Of a stretch of DNA of 64,000 nucleotides, positions 61,952 to 64,000 are shown piece by piece. A program made the translations under genes and the position numbers. The DNA comes from Paraeggerthella hominis (GTDB taxonomy: Bacteria > Actinomycetota > Coriobacteriia > Coriobacteriales > Eggerthellaceae), in NCBI RefSeq assembly GCF_021044775.1, contig NZ_JAJNOQ010000001.1:248001-312000 (forward strand), written 5' to 3'. The notes beneath the pieces were generated by a model. That model had not been told where the DNA came from and made no database searches. It saw only the letters and a list, made by a program, of their open reading frames with translations. Numbering within the stretch: the first letter of the stretch is position 1; every line of letters begins with the position of its first letter.

Positions 61952-62677
61952 CTACGCGCGCGCCTTCTTCAGCAACGCGGACGCGCCGAACAGCATTCCC
62001 AGGTTCACCACGACGTCGACAGCAAGCCACATTCCCACGACGCCCACGTTGATGCTCGCCGCGTTGATGGCGGAAAACGTGCCCACCGTCAGCACCATGA
62101 CCGCAAAGCCACAGCCCGCCGTGGCCGCCACAAGGTTCCAACCTGCGCGCTTCTCGTTCCGAGCACGCGCCAGGCACGCGCACACCACCATCGACGCGGC
62201 GCCGAGCAGCGTGCCGATGAACGCAGCCCACACGACGAGCGCGGCTACCAGCACCGGCAGCGCCGGCAGCTTCGAGCTCATGGAATGCACTTGCACGCCC
62301 GACAGGATTCCCGAAAGCACGACGAACAGGCACACGACGGCCGCAAGCGCCGTAGCCCAGCCCCACAGAAACGCGGTCGCCGGCCTGCCGGCGCCCGGCA
62401 CGCCGCGCGCGAACAGCAGGCCGTGCAACGCGACCCCGGCCGTGGACAGCACCATCGCAAGCGAGGCCAGGAACAGAAACGCCATGAAGGCCGATCCCGT
62501 CAGGATGGAGCACACCACGTCCAAGATGGGAACCCCGGAAGCCGATATGTAGTCGTAAGCCAGCGCGCCGGACAGGTCCATGGCGGCCAGACCGATCCTC
62601 CCGACAACAGCCACGGCCAGCGCCATCAGGAACAGCATCGCGTACGGACGGGCCATGCCCTTCAGTTGCTCTTTCAT
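61952..62677 (-). CDS. Polytopic membrane protein next to flavoprotein reductase
   Basis: A 241-residue membrane protein with six or seven predicted helices and no soluble domain. It follows the flavoprotein reductase by 15 bp with GGGAGGGGA before ATG 62677, so the two are surely co-transcribed. It might anchor the reductase or transport its substrate. No heme-binding histidine pairs are obvious, which argues against a cytochrome b role. The family is not recognised. Confidence 0.78.
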   Translation of the reverse strand: MKEQLKGMARPYAMLFLMALAVAVVGRIGLAAMDLSGALAYDYISASGVPILDVVCSILTGSAFMAFLFLASLAMVLSTAGVALHGLLFARGVPGAGRPATAFLWGWATALAAVVCLFVVLSGILSGVQVHSMSSKLPALPVLVAALVVWAAFIGTLLGAASMVVCACLARARNEKRAGWNLVAATAGCGFAVMVLTVGTFSAINAASINVGVVGMWLAVDVVVNLGMLFGASALLKKARA

Positions 62678-62692
62678 CTCGCATCCCCTCCC

Positions 62693-64000
62693 TTACGCGC
62701 CTGCGCCGGTCATCTCGTGCTCCACCGCAGAGGTGCCGCACAGGTATCCGCCGCAAAACGCCAGTCCGACGTCGCCCATGAGCGAACCCAGGATAGGGTC
62801 GCCCACGTAGCTGTTCTCGCCGCAAGCCCCTCCGGCGGTGTGCCACCCGGCGTACAGGCCCTCGATGGGCCGCCCATCGGTGCCCATAACCTGCATGTCC
62901 TCGTTGATCAGCAAGCCCGCTTTCGTGCCGTACAGGTTGCCGCCGATGCGGCACCCGTAGAACGGCGGCTCCTTGACGGCGTGCAGCCATTCGGGAGGCA
63001 TCGGGTACAGGTAATCGTCCTCGCCCTTCTCGCAGCACGCGTTCCACTTTTCCACGGCCTCGGTCAGAACGCCTTCGGCCAACCCCAGATCGCGTTCGAG
63101 CTCTTCCAACGTGTCGCGCTTCTTCAACACGTCGGCGTCGATGGCGTCCTGCACGCCGTGGTGCCAGTCGCGGTAGTGCTCGGGCACCTTGTCGATCTGC
63201 TCAAGGTCGGGCGTGATGAGCTTGCGGCAATGCTCCTGCGCGAAGCCCGCCAGGTGATCCTCGTAGTTCGCGTCGAAGATGATGTAGGAGCGATGCCCCG
63301 GAGGCGTCATCTGGATGGTGGCCAGATCGCCCAAGGCGTAGATGGCGTTCGCGCCGTCCTCGGCCACGCGGCTGTCCAGGTAGCGCAAACGGTTGCCGCA
63401 GCGATCGATGGTCAGCCACGGCTGGCGCGACAGCTGCGTCATGCCGTCGTAGAGGAAGCGCGCCCACTGCCCGCCTTCGGCCTGCCAGTCCACGCCGCCG
63501 TCGAAGCTGGCGGAGCTGTTGAACCCGGACACGTCGGCACCCGCGCCCAACCCCATGCGGAAGCACTCGCCCGTTTCGCCGCCCACCAGGTAGCTTGACG
63601 CGCAGCCCATGGCCGCCGTGGGAATGTACTTCTCCAGAAGCGCCTTGTTGTTGCAGAAACCGCCCGCCGTGAGAATGACTGCGCGAGACGCGTGGATGTA
63701 CACCTCGCGCTCGAAGTCCTCCTTGGCCACCAGGCCCACGATACGACCGCCCGCATCGCGCACGAGCGCCACCGCCGGGCACTGGAACTTGTACTCGACG
63801 CCCTTGCGCTGCCCGTAGCTGAACATGGCGTCCGTGGCGTCTTTCATCTTGAGCACGTGATGGTCGAGCGTCGAGTTCTTCGGCGCCACGTACACGGGAA
63901 CCTCGCCCAAGCGCCACCGCACGCCGCAGTCCGCCATCCAGTCCAGACTCTTGCCGCCCTCGCAGGCAAGCTTGTAGATGAGCTTGGGATCGGCCGCATA
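62693..64000 (-). CDS. FAD-dependent fumarate reductase-like oxidoreductase (partial)
   Basis: The C-terminal 435 residues of a flavoprotein cut by the right edge of the window (the N-terminus, FAD-binding motif and any signal peptide lie outside). Visible blocks: YIHASRAVILTAGGFCNN, FRMGLGAGADVSGFN, and the C-terminal FAD region GLYAGWHTAGGACGENSYVGDP. This is the flavocytochrome c/fumarate reductase A/urocanate reductase-type fold, a family with many members in Eggerthella and relatives, each with its own electron acceptor. Substrate not predictable. It is first in a pair with the membrane protein gene. Confidence 0.88.
   Translation of the reverse strand, partial: YAADPKLIYKLACEGGKSLDWMADCGVRWRLGEVPVYVAPKNSTLDHHVLKMKDATDAMFSYGQRKGVEYKFQCPAVALVRDAGGRIVGLVAKEDFEREVYIHASRAVILTAGGFCNNKALLEKYIPTAAMGCASSYLVGGETGECFRMGLGAGADVSGFNSSASFDGGVDWQAEGGQWARFLYDGMTQLSRQPWLTIDRCGNRLRYLDSRVAEDGANAIYALGDLATIQMTPPGHRSYIIFDANYEDHLAGFAQEHCRKLITPDLEQIDKVPEHYRDWHHGVQDAIDADVLKKRDTLEELERDLGLAEGVLTEAVEKWNACCEKGEDDYLYPMPPEWLHAVKEPPFYGCRIGGNLYGTKAGLLINEDMQVMGTDGRPIEGLYAGWHTAGGACGENSYVGDPILGSLMGDVGLAFCGGYLCGTSAVEHEMTGAGA

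Overview
The window is about 64 kb of high-GC, densely packed bacterial chromosome. It carries a selenocysteine formate dehydrogenase locus, a large flavoprotein reductase, a LuxR regulator fused to a polytopic membrane domain, Tat-exported redox enzymes and many overlapping start/stop junctions. Together these suggest an anaerobic actinobacterium of the Coriobacteriia, most like Eggerthella and relatives. This is inferred from gene content and style; no rRNA or other taxonomic marker is present. I saw no tRNA, rRNA, CRISPR array or intact transposase gene.

Layout. 1-4.6 kb: an operon of an XRE-cupin regulator, an acyl-CoA synthetase and a P-loop ATPase, then a nucleoid-associated protein gene. 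4.6-5.8 kb: a repeat-rich, apparently degraded stretch with a 30-bp inverted repeat next to a shortened DUF2975-like gene and its small XRE partner. 5.8-12.4 kb: a GGQ release-factor-like protein, cydDC, murB and the LuxR/membrane regulator. 12.4-15.9 kb: a mirrored intergenic repeat, a lipoprotein, tatA and a secreted C39-like protein. 15.9-22.7 kb: the formate dehydrogenase locus (fdhD, fdhE, cytochrome b, Fe-S subunit, and a catalytic subunit read through an in-frame TGA with a SECIS-like hairpin). 23-27.4 kb: a membrane-anchored protein and two tandem EamA-GNAT fusion paralogues. 27.6-36.6 kb: uvrA, a YgbA-like protein, a BceRSAB-like peptide-sensing/ABC module, a four-helix membrane protein and a 30-residue lipopeptide ORF. 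36.9-44 kb: a housekeeping run xerC-trmFO-dprA-comM-yraN, rnhB and rplS. 44-49 kb: azlCD, dgt, mtnA and a CCG-type Fe-S protein. 49-55 kb: a nucleoside hydrolase, a YnjBCD-like ABC importer and an atypical APH-family kinase whose three promoters share one 17-bp motif. 55.4-60.7 kb: a P2-type cation ATPase with altered ion-site residues and a surface SGNH hydrolase operon. 60.9-64 kb: a double-MarR regulator over a perfect operator palindrome, a membrane protein and a flavoprotein reductase cut by the window edge.

How the parts fit. The fdh locus is a complete periplasmic-facing formate oxidation module: TatA belongs to the machine that would export it, FdhD and FdhE mature it, and the selenocysteine machinery must lie elsewhere. 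The 49-55 kb genes look like one uptake and processing regulon for an unidentified, possibly nucleoside- or thiamine-like, substrate. The most unusual observations are that shared promoter motif, the tandem EamA-GNAT fusions, the tiny lipopeptide, three apparently leaderless promoters, and three unrelated kinds of mirrored intergenic repeat.
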